From the NCBI GenBank assembly GCA_947252755.1, contig CAMXWV010000001.1, positions 62,001 through 126,000 on the forward strand: a stretch of 64,000 nucleotides of DNA, given 5' to 3'. Every line of letters starts with the position of its first letter. The first letter of the stretch is position 1. The DNA comes from an uncultured Dermabacter sp. (lineage in GTDB: Bacteria; Actinomycetota; Actinomycetes; Actinomycetales; Dermabacteraceae). Below the pieces are notes generated by a model. The model was not told where the DNA came from and searched no databases. It saw only the letters and a program-made list of their open reading frames with translations. Of the stretch, positions 1 through 9,444 are shown piece after piece. A program made the translations under genes and the position numbers.

Positions 1-54
1 GATGAAGGCTTCGCGGAACTGCGCCGCTACTATCAGGCTCACCCCCTGTTCTGA
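1..54 (+). CDS. 3' end of an upstream gene (partial)
   Basis: The first 18 codons of frame 1 are open and end with TGA at 52-54. The last residues read RRYYQAHPLF. Only the C-terminus is visible, so no function is given. A Shine-Dalgarno-like GAGAGGAG for the next gene follows at once, which suggests the two genes are co-transcribed. Confidence 0.5.
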   Translation, partial: DEGFAELRRYYQAHPLF

Positions 55-64
55 GAGGAGCCCC

Positions 65-727
65 GTGACCGAAGCGACGCCTCTGAGCCCGGAGGAGCTC
101 GCAGAGCTGGATCAGGAGATCCTCGCTGAGTTCGCCGCGCGCCGTCGCGCCTCGGACCGCGCGGTGGGATGGGTGCTGCTGGCAGGCGGAATCATTGCTT
201 GGATCGCGTCGCTGATGCTCACCCTGGACAAACTGACCCTGCTGGAGAATCCGGACGCCGCACTCGCCTGCGATATCAACCCGTTCATCTCCTGCGGGAC
301 CATGATCAACACCTGGCAGGCGTCCACGTTCGGAATTCCGAACATGACGCTCGGACTGGGCGGATTCGCGATCCTCGCTGCAGTGGGCGCACTGCTGATC
401 AGCCGCACCACTCTGCCCGCATGGTTCGAGTACGCGGTGCTCGGAGCCACCGGTTTCTCCTTCGCCTTCGTGCACTGGCTGGCGTTCAGCGCAATCGCGA
501 TCATCCACGCTCTCTGCCCATGGTGCGTGGTGGTGTGGGCGGTCTCAGCGCCGATGTTCTTCTCCACCCTTGCCCGCCTCATAGAGCTGAACAGGATCCG
601 ACTGACTTCAGGTGTGAGCCGAATCCTTCGCTCCTGGATGGTGCTGAGCCTTCTGTGGTGGGCGCTGGTAGCACTGGTGGTCCTTATTGTGTTTTGGGAT
701 GGCTGGATGAGCATCCTCAGCGCATGA
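65..727 (+). CDS. Vitamin K epoxide reductase (VKOR) family membrane protein
   Basis: A 220-residue protein with about four or five hydrophobic segments. It matches bacterial VKOR homologues, which reoxidise DsbA-like thiol oxidases with quinone as acceptor at the cytoplasmic membrane. The expected cysteines are present: a pair at about residues 69 and 77 (CDINPFISC) and the quinone-proximal CPWC at about 151-154. The GTG at 65 is chosen because GAGAGGAG lies at 53-60 and because upstream codons overlap the preceding gene. No DsbA partner is visible in the window; it may lie upstream. Assignment to the family is firm. The physiological partner is inferred. Confidence 0.85.
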   Translation: MTEATPLSPEELAELDQEILAEFAARRRASDRAVGWVLLAGGIIAWIASLMLTLDKLTLLENPDAALACDINPFISCGTMINTWQASTFGIPNMTLGLGGFAILAAVGALLISRTTLPAWFEYAVLGATGFSFAFVHWLAFSAIAIIHALCPWCVVVWAVSAPMFFSTLARLIELNRIRLTSGVSRILRSWMVLSLLWWALVALVVLIVFWDGWMSILSA

Positions 728-813
728 GCGTGAACGGCGGCTGACCTGCCCACGGTGACCGCACACCTGTCCCCAGTGGGGTGATGCGAGCGGAACGCGA
801 TACTCGCTGCCCA

Positions 814-819
814 TAGCGT
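814..819 (+). promoter_or_regulatory. -10 element (TAGCGT) for leaderless comEA
   Basis: TAGCGT is followed by six bases and then the ATG at 826. There is no Shine-Dalgarno, so transcription probably starts at or next to the A of the start codon. Confidence 0.5.
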
Positions 820-825
820 GAGCTC

Positions 826-1752
826 ATGAGCCGCCGCACCACTTCCCTCAACCGCACGACGGGACCTCGCCATGCCGCTGATCAGCCGGCTCCTGACTGG
901 GAGGCGCTTGAGCGCTGGGCGCATCCGAGCCTGATCGACCGGGTGCGGGAATCTCTGGTGGCGAAAGCCGTGCTCGGCACCGTCATCCTCGCGGCCCTCA
1001 TCGGCGTGGTGATCCACCTTCTGTTGAACAGCCCCGACCGCGGCACTGTGGTCCCACCCGCCGCCGCCCAGGCCCAGAACGGTGAGGCCCAGAACGGGGA
1101 GGTGCAGAACGGTGAGGTGCAGAACGGTGAGGCCCAGCCCAGCACGGATCCGCAAGCGCCTGAGCCGGGCGGCCACACCACCCCGCCCGGTGGAGGCGCA
1201 GGCACCGCCGGCCCCGGCGGTTCGGCTGAGACACCGCCAGCAGATCCGCAGGCACCTCTCATCGTCTACGTGACAGGCCAGGTGGGCACCCCGGGCGTCG
1301 TTCAGCTTCCGCCCGGTGCGCGAGTGCACGACGCGCTGCAGGGAGCGGGCGGGCCGACGGCAGAGGCTGATCTCGCCGCACTCAACCTGGCTCGTCCCGT
1401 TCAGGATGGCGAGCACATCCATGTTGTGAAGCCGGGGGAGGAGCCGCCTGCCTCCGCGGGCGCTCCGCCCGCAGCTGGCAGCGGTTCAGAACAGCCCGCA
1501 GGCTCCTCCAACTCGTCCGGCACAGCCCACTCCGCCCCGGGCGCACCGGGCACTGATAGCGCACGGATCAACATCAACACTGCGGACCTGACCCAGCTGC
1601 AAGAGCTGCCCGGGGTGGGACCGTCCATTGGACAGCGGATCATCGAGCACCGTGAAGCGAACGGACCGTTTCGGACCGTGGAAGACCTGCTTGAGGTGAA
1701 AGGCATCGGCCCAGCCACCCTGGACAAGATCCGTGAACGCGCCACCGTCTGA
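826..1752 (+). CDS. comEA: ComEA-type helix-hairpin-helix DNA-binding protein
   Basis: A 308-residue competence DNA receptor. The order is a short cytoplasmic N-terminus, one membrane helix (about 48-67), a low-complexity linker with QNGEA/QNGEV repeats, an SLBB domain (about 144-200, beginning IVYVTGQVGTPG) and a C-terminal pair of helix-hairpin-helix motifs (about 246-308: INTADLTQLQELPGVGPSIG). ComEA binds incoming double-stranded DNA outside the membrane and passes it to ComEC. The next gene is comEC, overlapping by 20 bases, which confirms the role. The ATG at 826 sits six bases after a TAGCGT box. Confidence 0.92.
   Translation: MSRRTTSLNRTTGPRHAADQPAPDWEALERWAHPSLIDRVRESLVAKAVLGTVILAALIGVVIHLLLNSPDRGTVVPPAAAQAQNGEAQNGEVQNGEVQNGEAQPSTDPQAPEPGGHTTPPGGGAGTAGPGGSAETPPADPQAPLIVYVTGQVGTPGVVQLPPGARVHDALQGAGGPTAEADLAALNLARPVQDGEHIHVVKPGEEPPASAGAPPAAGSGSEQPAGSSNSSGTAHSAPGAPGTDSARININTADLTQLQELPGVGPSIGQRIIEHREANGPFRTVEDLLEVKGIGPATLDKIRERATV
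1075..1134 (+). repeat. Four tandem 15-bp repeats inside comEA
   Basis: Four consecutive copies of a 15-base unit (CAGAACGGTGAGGCC and near variants) encode QNGEA-QNGEV-QNGEV-QNGEA in the linker between the membrane helix and the SLBB domain. The unit length is a multiple of three, so copy number could change without breaking the frame. Confidence 0.9.
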
Positions 1753-4129
1753 TCCGGGCCGCAGCACACGGGTCCGGGCACTGCTGCCTCCCGCTGCGAT
1801 TGTGGTGTGGGCGGCCGCGATCATCGGCACTGCCCGTGGACCTGGCGCTGCCGCGAGCATCTGCGCGTTCGGCGCGGGAATCTCCCTGATCCTCTGGTGG
1901 CGGCTGCGCGAACGCCCGCCCTGGAACCGAGTTCTGCTGGTGACCGTGCTCGCCGTGACTATGGCGAGCGCTCCGCTCACCGTCTCCCTGGACAGGCTGC
2001 ATGCCTCCTCGCTGATGATCACCGAAGCGCCTGCCGAAGCAATCCTGGAGGTGACAGTCCGCACCGACGGGACGCCGCGACCGCGTGCCGCTGACCAGGA
2101 GTGGGCGCAGGATCAATGGACCGTGTTGCTCACGCCGACTGGGGACCGCGCCACTCTGGGCCGACAGCACGTGGTCCTGCCGCCAGAACTGCGGATCATC
2201 GGAATCGGCAGCTCAGATCTGCCGGAGCGTGCCGAAGAGGCGGTTCAGCCCGGTGCGGTCCTGACTGTGCGAGGCCGCCCCTCCCTTGATGGCTCCACAC
2301 TGTTCCTCCAGCTCACCGGCGTGCGCCCCACATCAGACCCAGGCCGCAGCATCGCGGCGATGCGAGCAGATCTGCAGCAGCAGGTGAGAATCGGGACGGA
2401 TCACCTGGCACCCGACCAGGCGGCTCTGGTGCGCGGGATGGCCATCGGGGATACTACGGGCCTCACTCCCGCCACCGACGACGCCATGAAGACCAGCGGC
2501 CTCACCCATCTGGTAGCGGTGTCCGGCGCCAACGTGCTCATCGTGTGCGCATGCGTCGCTTTGCCGCTGCTTGCCTTCGGCATTCCCCGGCGCACTCGAG
2601 TGGTCGCATCTGCTTGCGCGGTGATCCTGTACGTCGCGGTGGTTGGTCCCGAGCCGAGCCTCCTTCGAGCTGCCACCATGGCTGCACCGCTGCTGCTCAG
2701 CCGATTCCTGGGCCGCCGCACCAGTGCGCTCAATGCGCTGGCTCTGACGATTCTGCTGTGGTCAGCGCTCGCCCCCGCGACCGCGTCGTCCTTCGGATTC
2801 GTGCTGTCCGCGCTTGCCACCGGGGGCATCCTCACCCTGACCATGCCGGCCGCGCACCTGCTGCACCATCTGCTTCGGAAACGGATCCCGAAGGCTGTGT
2901 GCATGGCGTTCGCAGTGCCGCTGATCGCCCAGGCAGCCTGCACGCCCGTGCTGATCCTGCTGCGCCCGGAGATCTCTCTCTGGTCCGTGCCGGCGAACAT
3001 GGCGGCTGAGCTCGTGGTGGCCCCCACAACGGTGCTCGCGTTCATCGGAGTGCTGCTCGCTGTTGTGGCGCCTGCATGGGCAGCCCCGGTGCTGAGCCTG
3101 TCGGGGCACGGCGCGGGTGCGGTGGTGGGCATCGCCCACCTGTCAGCGAACCTTCCCGGTGCGCACTTGGCGGTTCCTCCCAGCGCAGGCGGGGCAGTCC
3201 TCAGCGCTGTCCTCATCCTCGCCGTCATCGCGCTGATCCGATTCCGGCGCCGTCCGGTTGCATGGATCGCAGCAGGTCTGTGTCTGCTGCTGATAGCCGG
3301 TCCCGGCTGGCTGCGCAGTGCTGCGCTGAGTGTGAACGCACCCCGGTGGAGCATCGCTCAGTGCGACGTAGGCCAGGGGGATGCCACCGTGGTCCGCTCA
3401 GCGGAGCAGACGCTCCTGATCGACACCGGACCTGCCGCGGATACGCTGAGCTCCTGTCTTGACGCCTTGCGCATCGATCACGTGGACCTGCTGGTGCTGA
3501 CGCATCCCCACGCCGATCACACCGGAGGTGTAGCTGCGCTGACTGGTGCACGAGCTCCCGCTGAGACCTGGATCTGCCCGTTGGATGAACAGTCCGCTGA
3601 ACAGCTGCCCCGGGGGAGCCAGGTGGCAGCGGTGCGAGCCGGACGCTCCCACCAGCTCGGAGAGCTGCAGATCACCGTCCTATGGCCCACCAGTGAGGAT
3701 GACATCCGCCGATCGGCATCCCGCGAAGCATCATCCGGTGAACAGAGCATCGAGAACGACTGTTCGATCGCTCTGTCCATCACCTGGCCGAGCGGACACC
3801 GGCTGGTCACGCTTGGGGACCTTGAGCCAGAAGCCCAGTCAATGCTCGCCTCCCACCACCCCGGACCGGCGAGCGCAGTGAAGCTGGCCCATCACGGCTC
3901 GCGTCGTCAGCACTCACGGCTGTACACCCAGCTGCAGCCATCGGTGGCGCTGATCGGCGTGGGGGAGCAGAACACCTACGGGCACCCGCACGCGCAGACC
4001 CTGAGGATGCTCAAGCAGCAGCACACCACTGTGCTGCGCACTGACCAGCACGGCCTGATCCTGCTCGCACCGGATGCGCACGGCGCCTGGCGAGTGTGGA
4101 CCCAGCGCGCTGCCGTAGACTCACCCTGA
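1733..4129 (+). CDS. comEC: ComEC/Rec2 DNA-uptake channel with metallo-beta-lactamase domain
   Basis: A 798-residue integral membrane protein. The N-terminal part has hydrophobic segments and a DUF4131-like region. A central Competence domain follows, with many membrane helices (including GLTHLVAVSGANVLIV). The C-terminal metallo-beta-lactamase-like domain carries LTHPHADHTGG near residue 590 and AHHGS near 720. ComEC transports single-stranded DNA across the membrane. The GTG start at 1733 overlaps comEA, implying translational coupling. Length and domain order are normal for full-length ComEC. No pilus or comF genes are in the window, so competence itself is not proved. Confidence 0.93.
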   Translation: MNAPPSDPGRSTRVRALLPPAAIVVWAAAIIGTARGPGAAASICAFGAGISLILWWRLRERPPWNRVLLVTVLAVTMASAPLTVSLDRLHASSLMITEAPAEAILEVTVRTDGTPRPRAADQEWAQDQWTVLLTPTGDRATLGRQHVVLPPELRIIGIGSSDLPERAEEAVQPGAVLTVRGRPSLDGSTLFLQLTGVRPTSDPGRSIAAMRADLQQQVRIGTDHLAPDQAALVRGMAIGDTTGLTPATDDAMKTSGLTHLVAVSGANVLIVCACVALPLLAFGIPRRTRVVASACAVILYVAVVGPEPSLLRAATMAAPLLLSRFLGRRTSALNALALTILLWSALAPATASSFGFVLSALATGGILTLTMPAAHLLHHLLRKRIPKAVCMAFAVPLIAQAACTPVLILLRPEISLWSVPANMAAELVVAPTTVLAFIGVLLAVVAPAWAAPVLSLSGHGAGAVVGIAHLSANLPGAHLAVPPSAGGAVLSAVLILAVIALIRFRRRPVAWIAAGLCLLLIAGPGWLRSAALSVNAPRWSIAQCDVGQGDATVVRSAEQTLLIDTGPAADTLSSCLDALRIDHVDLLVLTHPHADHTGGVAALTGARAPAETWICPLDEQSAEQLPRGSQVAAVRAGRSHQLGELQITVLWPTSEDDIRRSASREASSGEQSIENDCSIALSITWPSGHRLVTLGDLEPEAQSMLASHHPGPASAVKLAHHGSRRQHSRLYTQLQPSVALIGVGEQNTYGHPHAQTLRMLKQQHTTVLRTDQHGLILLAPDAHGAWRVWTQRAAVDSP

Positions 4130-4157
4130 CCAGCAGCCACCATGCGGAAGGAGCACC

Positions 4158-5144
4158 ATGGCGCAGGTGGAATGGCACAGCGTGCAGCCCGCACCCGTTG
4201 TGCTGCTCACCGGAAAGGAACCCCTGCTGATCCAGCGGGCAGCCGAACGCCTCCGCGCCCTGGCCAGAACCGCTGATCCGAACCTGGAAGCCCACGAACT
4301 CGACGGTGCATCCGCCACTGCCGGCGATCTGCTGCAGGTCACCGCGCCATCCCTGTTCGGCGATGCACGCTTCGTGGAGGTGGACAACACCGGAAAAGCG
4401 AACGATCAGCTGCTCGAGGCGCTGCAAAAGGCCGTGACCGCCCCCGAGCCAGGGGTCACGCTTGTGATCATCCACCGCGGTGAACAGCGTGGAAAAAAGC
4501 TCCTCGAGGCAGTCGCATCTGCCGGGGCTCCGATCGTGAAAGCGGATCCGATCAAGAAGCTCGCGGATAAGCACACCTTCACCATGAGCGAGTTCTCCCG
4601 GGCGAACCGTCGGATCAACACGGACGCGGTGCACGCCCTGGTTGACGCATTCGGCAACGACCTCCAGGAACTCGCCGCGATCTGCCAGCAGCTGCTCAGC
4701 GACACCGAGCCCGAGCCCGGTGAGACCCCCGGTCCCATTACGCTGCGCCACGTGCAGGCGCTCACTGCCGGACGCGTCGACACCTCCGCCTTCGCCGTAG
4801 CTGACGCCGTCGTTGCCGGCCGAGAGCGCGAGGCCCTCGCCCTGCTCCGGCAGGCCGAGCGCGCAGGAGTGGATCCGGTGCCGCTTGTGGCGAGCGTTGC
4901 CCGCAGAATGCGGGAGATCGCAAAGGTGTCCGTGCCGGGAGCGAACGCCCGCTCACTCGGGATGCCCGACTGGCTCTTCAGGAATCAGATGCGGGACGCC
5001 AGGCACTGGTCCGATCGCGGTCTTGCCGAAGGGATCGCGGCCGTGGCTGCGGCTGATCACGGCGTGAAAGGCAATGAGCGGGACCCGCGCTGGGCAGTGC
5101 AGCGCATGGTCATCGCGGTGTGCCGTGCCCGTCGAATCCGCTGA
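4158..5144 (+). CDS. holA: DNA polymerase III delta subunit
   Basis: A 328-residue HolA. It opens the beta sliding clamp as part of the clamp loader. The N-terminal AAA+ region begins VVLLTGKEPLLIQRAAERL and the C-terminal collar domain includes QAERAGVDPVPLVASVARRMREIAKV. GGAAGGAG precedes the ATG at 4158. A TAGACT box at 4116-4121, inside the end of comEC, could give it its own promoter. The comEA-comEC-holA-rpsT order is widespread in bacteria and supports the call. Confidence 0.93.
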   Translation: MAQVEWHSVQPAPVVLLTGKEPLLIQRAAERLRALARTADPNLEAHELDGASATAGDLLQVTAPSLFGDARFVEVDNTGKANDQLLEALQKAVTAPEPGVTLVIIHRGEQRGKKLLEAVASAGAPIVKADPIKKLADKHTFTMSEFSRANRRINTDAVHALVDAFGNDLQELAAICQQLLSDTEPEPGETPGPITLRHVQALTAGRVDTSAFAVADAVVAGREREALALLRQAERAGVDPVPLVASVARRMREIAKVSVPGANARSLGMPDWLFRNQMRDARHWSDRGLAEGIAAVAAADHGVKGNERDPRWAVQRMVIAVCRARRIR

Positions 5145-5240
5145 CCGCCTTCCAGACCCGCGGCGCCTCCCGCCGCCGACCACTCGTCACCGTCTGCTCA
5201 CCCACACGCTCAGGACATCACCAACGATAAGGACCCCATC

Positions 5241-5363
5241 ATGCGCGATCTGCCTCTCTTCACCATCTTCACCATCATCTGTGCGGCGATTGCGATAGCG
5301 CTGATCCTCATCGGCGCGCTGATGTACGGACCTGACTTGGTGGGCCGTCTCTTCGGGATGTGA
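5241..5363 (+). CDS. Small 40-residue single-pass membrane protein
   Basis: ATG at 5241 to TGA at 5361-5363 gives a 40-residue peptide. A central hydrophobic stretch (IFTIICAAIAIALILIGALM) looks like one membrane helix, followed by a short polar tail with RLFGM. AAGGAC lies about eight bases before the ATG. It lies between holA and the convergent rpsT. No family is recognised. The ribosome-binding site, the membrane-like composition and the lack of a competing gene support it, but it could still be spurious. Confidence 0.5.
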   Translation: MRDLPLFTIFTIICAAIAIALILIGALMYGPDLVGRLFGM

Positions 5364-5423
5364 ACCCAGCGCTCCCGGTGTGGACTGATCAGCGGGAGCC
5401 TGAAGCTACACGGTCAACAACAA

Positions 5424-5456
5424 AGCCGCCGCCTCCCGAGGGGGAGACGGCGGCTT
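5424..5456. terminator. Hairpin terminator downstream of rpsT
   Basis: A GC-rich inverted repeat, AGCCGCCG-CTCCC against GGGAG-CGGCGGCT, lies between rpsT and the convergent small ORF. On the minus strand it is followed by TTTGTTGTT. It can serve both directions. Confidence 0.75.
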
Positions 5457-5479
5457 CGCTTCTCAGAAGAAAGCTGGGG

Positions 5480-5746
5480 TCACTTGTTGAGCGATGCCAC
5501 CAGCGCAGCGAGACCGGACTTGCGGTTCGCGGCGTTGTTCTTGTGAACCACGCCCTTGGAGACAGCCTTGTCCAGCTTGCGCGAGGCAGCCTTGAGGGCC
5601 TCATTCGCTGCGTCAGCATCGCCATTGGCGACGGCGGTGCGGACCTTGCGGATGTAGGTCTTCAGCTCGGAGCGGACCTTGCGGTTGCGCTCGCGAGCCT
5701 TCTCATTGGTGCGGTTGCGCTTGATCTGGGACTTGATGTTTGCCAC
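5480..5746 (-). CDS. rpsT: 30S ribosomal protein S20
   Basis: An 88-residue basic protein of standard S20 length, starting [22 protein letters not shown]20 binds 16S rRNA during early 30S assembly. AAAGG lies about ten bases before the ATG, and a TATAGA -10 box is on the minus strand at 5769-5764. The gene is monocistronic, with a hairpin terminator behind it. Confidence 0.97.
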   Translation of the reverse strand: MANIKSQIKRNRTNEKARERNRKVRSELKTYIRKVRTAVANGDADAANEALKAASRKLDKAVSKGVVHKNNAANRKSGLAALVASLNK

Positions 5747-5779
5747 GTGGAGCCTTTTCTCTGTCTATAAGGTGAAACG

Positions 5780-5862
5780 CCGACTGCGCGGAGGCTGCGA
5801 TCCGGACGGGGACGGGCGGTGGGGAGTCGCCTGGAGACGCCCGAAGCGCACAGCGCAGTCGG
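5780..5862. repeat. Long-range 10-bp inverted repeat upstream of rpsT
   Basis: CCGACTGCGC at 5780-5789 and GCGCAGTCGG at 5853-5862 are perfect inverted copies 63 bases apart. They lie in the non-coding interval between rpsT and the PemK-like gene. They could close a structured RNA or mark a regulatory site. No known RNA family was recognised, and no gene is seen in 5770-5997. Confidence 0.35.
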
Positions 5863-5997
5863 ATAACACGCGAGACCCATCAGCAGCGATCATCTCCGGA
5901 CACGGTTGGATCCGATCGAGCGATCAGCTTCGCGGTATGTTCACACATACGTCGACCAACGCTACCAGTCGCGCCGCTGAGTGTGAAGCGGAGGGCG

Positions 5998-6720
5998 TCA
6001 CCAGCCGAACACGTCACGTGTGGCATTGGCCACCCGGAAGAACGTCTGCTCGTCAATGCGACCGCCTTCCCGGCGAACGCCAGACGGTCGCAGCTGCAGC
6101 AGCCGATCCACCCGAACCTCAGACGGCCGGCCCTGCTTATCCCATGCACCCGAGCCCACGTCCACCCAGCGATTGCCGTGAGCATCGGTGTGATCGCCTT
6201 CTCCCCGGTCCCGTGAGGTCAGCATGAGCCCCACGAGCACCGCTCCCTCATCGGCCACAATCAGCACCGGACGGTCTTTGCCTTTGGAGGGATCCTCTTC
6301 ATACGGCACCCATGCCCACACCACTTCTCCAGGGTCGGCGTGTCCATTGGGGGCGGGCGCGTACGTGAAGTTCACGGGATCAGCTGAGCTGCGATCAGGA
6401 AGGGGTGCGGAGGCCGGGCCAGGCTGAGGACCGGAGTCCGGGGTGGCACGCTGTGAGGGCGGAGCAGCCGGCTCCTCGAAGGAGTCGACCTGGGTGTAGC
6501 TCTCGCTCTCCCCGCTCGACGGCTGCGCAGCGACGGTGCCGCTCTGGTCGATGCCCCCGCTCTGGTCGATGCCCCCGCTCTGGCCGACGGTGCCGCTCTG
6601 GCCGATGCGGCGCTGGAGCTCGGTGAGCCCTTGGCGCACAGCCTGATCGGCTGCCCGGCGTACCTGGGGTGATCGCATCGCGGAGCGCAGGAGGCGTCTC
6701 AGCATGTTCTGGGTGTTCAT
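5998..6720 (-). CDS. PemK/MazF-fold protein with disordered N-terminal repeats
   Basis: A 240-residue protein. The C-terminal ~110 residues, from about 130 (PGEVVWAWVPYEEDPSKGKD then RPVLIV), match the PemK/MazF fold, whose toxin members cleave RNA. The N-terminal half is low-complexity, with QSGTV/QSGGID repeats and Pro/Ser-rich sequence. The ATG at 6720 (MNTQNMLRRLL) is preferred because upstream codons run into lepA. A TACCGT box lies eight bases before it. No antitoxin gene adjoins it. It may not be a toxin: such solitary PemK-like genes occur beside lepA in other actinobacteria as far as I recall. Fold call fairly sure, activity unknown. Confidence 0.75.
   Translation of the reverse strand: MNTQNMLRRLLRSAMRSPQVRRAADQAVRQGLTELQRRIGQSGTVGQSGGIDQSGGIDQSGTVAAQPSSGESESYTQVDSFEEPAAPPSQRATPDSGPQPGPASAPLPDRSSADPVNFTYAPAPNGHADPGEVVWAWVPYEEDPSKGKDRPVLIVADEGAVLVGLMLTSRDRGEGDHTDAHGNRWVDVGSGAWDKQGRPSEVRVDRLLQLRPSGVRREGGRIDEQTFFRVANATRDVFGW
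6539..6610 (-). repeat. Four 18-bp tandem repeats in the PemK-like gene
   Basis: Units starting at 6539, 6557, 6575 and 6593 follow CCGCTCTGGTCGATGCCC, with changes in the last two. They encode six-residue GQSG/IDQSG repeats in the linker and keep the frame. Confidence 0.8.
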
Positions 6721-6823
6721 GAACGCACACGGTAGCAACTTGGCGTCGACCACAGGCGTGTGCACGGGTAGGCGGCGCATGAGACGATAGCGGAGCCCCG
6801 TCAACCGAGAAGGAGCCGCCAGC

Positions 6824-8698
6824 GTGCCGATGACCGTGTCCGAGCAGGAACTGACGAAGATTGCCCCTGCATCCACCCAGGTGGATCGGCTGCGCAACTT
6901 CTGCATCATCGCGCACATCGACCATGGCAAGTCCACGCTGGCGGACCGTATGCTCCAGCTGACCGGCGTGGTGGATGAGCGCTCGATGCGCGCCCAGTAC
7001 CTCGATTCGATGGATATTGAGCGTGAACGCGGCATCACCGTGAAGAGCCAGGCGGTGCGCATGCCGTGGTCGGTCAATGGTGAGGCCTATGCGCTGAACA
7101 TGATCGACACCCCCGGTCACGTGGACTTCACCTACGAGGTGTCCCGTTCCCTGGCCGCGTGCGAAGGCGCGATCCTGCTGGTGGATGCTGCGCAGGGCAT
7201 CGAAGCGCAGACGCTCGCGAACCTGTACCTGGCGATGGAGAATGACCTCACCATCATCCCCGTGCTCAACAAGATCGACCTGCCGGCAGCAGACCCGGAC
7301 AAGTATGCGGCAGAGATCGGCCAACTGGTGGGGGTGGACCCCTCCGAGGTGCTGCGCGTATCCGGCAAGACCGGCCTGGGCGTCACCGAGCTGCTGGACC
7401 ACGTTGTGGCCACGATCCCCGCTCCACAGGGGGAGGCCGACGCGCCCTGCCGCGCGATGATCTTCGACTCCGTGTACGACACATACCGCGGCGTGGTCAC
7501 CTACGTGCGCGTCGTGGATGGCAAGCTCTCGCCGCGTGAGCGCATCCACATGATGAGCACACACGCGAACCATGAGCTGTTGGAGATCGGCACCATCTCC
7601 CCGGACCCGCAGCCGTCCACAGGCCTTGGCGTGGGCGAGGTGGGCTATCTGATCACCGGTGTGAAGGACGTGCGCCAGTCAAAAGTGGGGGACACCGTGA
7701 CCACCGCCCACCATGGCGCTGAGGAGCAGCTGCCCGGCTATGAAGAGCCGAAGCCGATGGTGTTCTCCGGTCTGTTCCCGATCGACGGCTCCGACTACCC
7801 GGTGTTGCGAGACGCACTGGACAAGCTCAAGCTCAATGACGCTGCCCTCAACTACGAGCCGGAGACGTCCACCGCGCTCGGCTTCGGCTTCCGGGTGGGA
7901 TTCTTGGGTCTGCTGCACCTGGAGATCGTGCGTGAGCGCCTGGAGCGCGAGTTCAGCCTTGATCTGATCTCCACCATGCCGAGCGTTGTCTACCACGTGA
8001 CGATGGAGGACGGCACCGAGGTGGAAGTGCTGAACCCGTCGGACTTCCCCGAGGGAAAGGTGCGGGAGATCCGCGAACCCGTGGCGAAGTCCACCATTCT
8101 GGTTCCGTCCGGCTTCGTGGGCGCCACCATGGAGCTCTGCCAGTCCAAACGCGGGCGATTGGATGGCATGGACTACCTGTCCGAGGACCGCGTGGAGCTG
8201 CGCTACACGCTGCCGCTGGCGGAGATCGTGTTCGACTTCTTTGACCAGCTGAAATCCCGCACCAAGGGCTACGCCTCCCTGGACTACGACGTGACCGGTG
8301 AGCAGGCTGCTGACCTGGTGAAGGTGGACATGCTGCTGCAAGGTGAGCCGGTTGACGCCTTCTCCGCGGTGATTCACCGCGACAAGGCCTACCACTACGG
8401 TGTGGAGATGGCCGGCAAGCTGAAGAACCTCATTCCCCGCCAGCAGTTCGAGGTGCCGATCCAGGCTGCAATCGGCTCCCGCATCATCGCCCGTGAGAAC
8501 ATCCGAGCGCTGCGCAAGGACGTCCTCTCCAAGTGCTACGGCGGCGATATCTCCCGTAAGCGCAAGCTGCTGGAGAAGCAGAAGGAGGGCAAGAAGCGTA
8601 TGAAGAACATCGGCAGTGTGGAGGTCCCGCAGGAGGCCTTCATCGCCGCGCTCTCCAACGACGCCGGCGGCGATGGCAAGGACGGCAAGCGCAAGTGA
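6824..8698 (+). CDS. lepA: Elongation factor 4 (back-translocating GTPase LepA)
   Basis: A 624-residue LepA/EF4. The translational GTPase domain has [27 protein letters not shown] and NKIDL. The EF-G-like domains and the unique C-terminal domain ([37 protein letters not shown]) follow. It acts on stalled ribosomes. AAGGAG is correctly placed before the GTG at 6824. The following MOSC gene starts in the overlap of the stop codon, and hemW overlaps that in turn, so the three form one operon. Confidence 0.97.
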   Translation: MPMTVSEQELTKIAPASTQVDRLRNFCIIAHIDHGKSTLADRMLQLTGVVDERSMRAQYLDSMDIERERGITVKSQAVRMPWSVNGEAYALNMIDTPGHVDFTYEVSRSLAACEGAILLVDAAQGIEAQTLANLYLAMENDLTIIPVLNKIDLPAADPDKYAAEIGQLVGVDPSEVLRVSGKTGLGVTELLDHVVATIPAPQGEADAPCRAMIFDSVYDTYRGVVTYVRVVDGKLSPRERIHMMSTHANHELLEIGTISPDPQPSTGLGVGEVGYLITGVKDVRQSKVGDTVTTAHHGAEEQLPGYEEPKPMVFSGLFPIDGSDYPVLRDALDKLKLNDAALNYEPETSTALGFGFRVGFLGLLHLEIVRERLEREFSLDLISTMPSVVYHVTMEDGTEVEVLNPSDFPEGKVREIREPVAKSTILVPSGFVGATMELCQSKRGRLDGMDYLSEDRVELRYTLPLAEIVFDFFDQLKSRTKGYASLDYDVTGEQAADLVKVDMLLQGEPVDAFSAVIHRDKAYHYGVEMAGKLKNLIPRQQFEVPIQAAIGSRIIARENIRALRKDVLSKCYGGDISRKRKLLEKQKEGKKRMKNIGSVEVPQEAFIAALSNDAGGDGKDGKRK

Positions 8699-9444
8699 CC
8701 GACTCTGCCCCAGCCCGTATTGCGGCCGTCTGCCGCGTCGCCGAGCTGTTCCCGGTTCCGAGCCGCGGTGATCTGCTCAGCGGCATCGACAAACGCCCCG
8801 TATCCGGCGCACTCGCTGTGCAGCGCCACGGAATCTGGGGGGACCTCCAGGGAGATCGCGAACACCACGGCGGCGTCTTCAAAGCCGTCTACGCCTACTC
8901 TCGCGAAGCACGCGATCAACTGGCAGCCCAGGAAGGCCGTGACCTGCCGGACGGCTTCTTTGGTGAGAACCTCGTCACCGAGGGCATTGCGACTGATGAC
9001 GCGCTGATCGGAGAGATCTGGCAGGTGGGCTCAGTCAGGCTGCAAGCCTCCTGTCCACGAACCCCGTGCCGTACGTTCGCAGACCGGATGGGGGATCGGA
9101 CCTGGCCCCGCCGCTTCACCGAGTTCGGCCGCCCCGGAACCTATTTCATGGTGCTCACCGAGGGAGAAATCGCCGCGGGCGATGCGATCACGGTGATCTC
9201 CCGGCCCACCCACAGCGTCAGCATCGCCGACGCGTTCCGCGACCTCGACCCGGATCAGGCCGGTGGTCTGCTGGAGTGGGCGGAGAACACCGGCACCGTG
9301 CTGTATGACTCCGTGGCCCGCAAGGCGCTGACAGTCCTGCAGCGCGCCGGCATCCCACGGAGATTCCCGGATGAACTGCGCTCTGATGGGCGCGGTGATG
9401 ACACTGGGCTCACGGGCGCGGATTCGGCAGCGGATCCGCAGTGA
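8695..9444 (+). CDS. MOSC-domain protein (YiiM-like)
   Basis: A 249-residue MOSC-domain protein. The sequence contains the typical FGENLV motif and a cysteine-containing [13 protein letters not shown] segment, the position of the conserved metal- or sulfur-binding Cys in this family. Members such as YiiM reduce N-hydroxylated compounds through the molybdenum cofactor. The C-terminal region after about residue 170 is typical of YiiM-type proteins. The GTG start overlaps the lepA stop. The substrate is not known. Confidence 0.82.
   Translation: MTDSAPARIAAVCRVAELFPVPSRGDLLSGIDKRPVSGALAVQRHGIWGDLQGDREHHGGVFKAVYAYSREARDQLAAQEGRDLPDGFFGENLVTEGIATDDALIGEIWQVGSVRLQASCPRTPCRTFADRMGDRTWPRRFTEFGRPGTYFMVLTEGEIAAGDAITVISRPTHSVSIADAFRDLDPDQAGGLLEWAENTGTVLYDSVARKALTVLQRAGIPRRFPDELRSDGRGDDTGLTGADSAADPQ

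Noticed and set aside
112..1422. 436-codon minus-strand frame across the VKOR and comEA genes
   Set aside because: It covers two real genes on the other strand and has a low-complexity product.
6720..7077. N-terminal extension of the PemK-like protein into lepA
   Set aside because: It overlaps lepA codons. A -10-like box and the ATG at 6720 give a better start.
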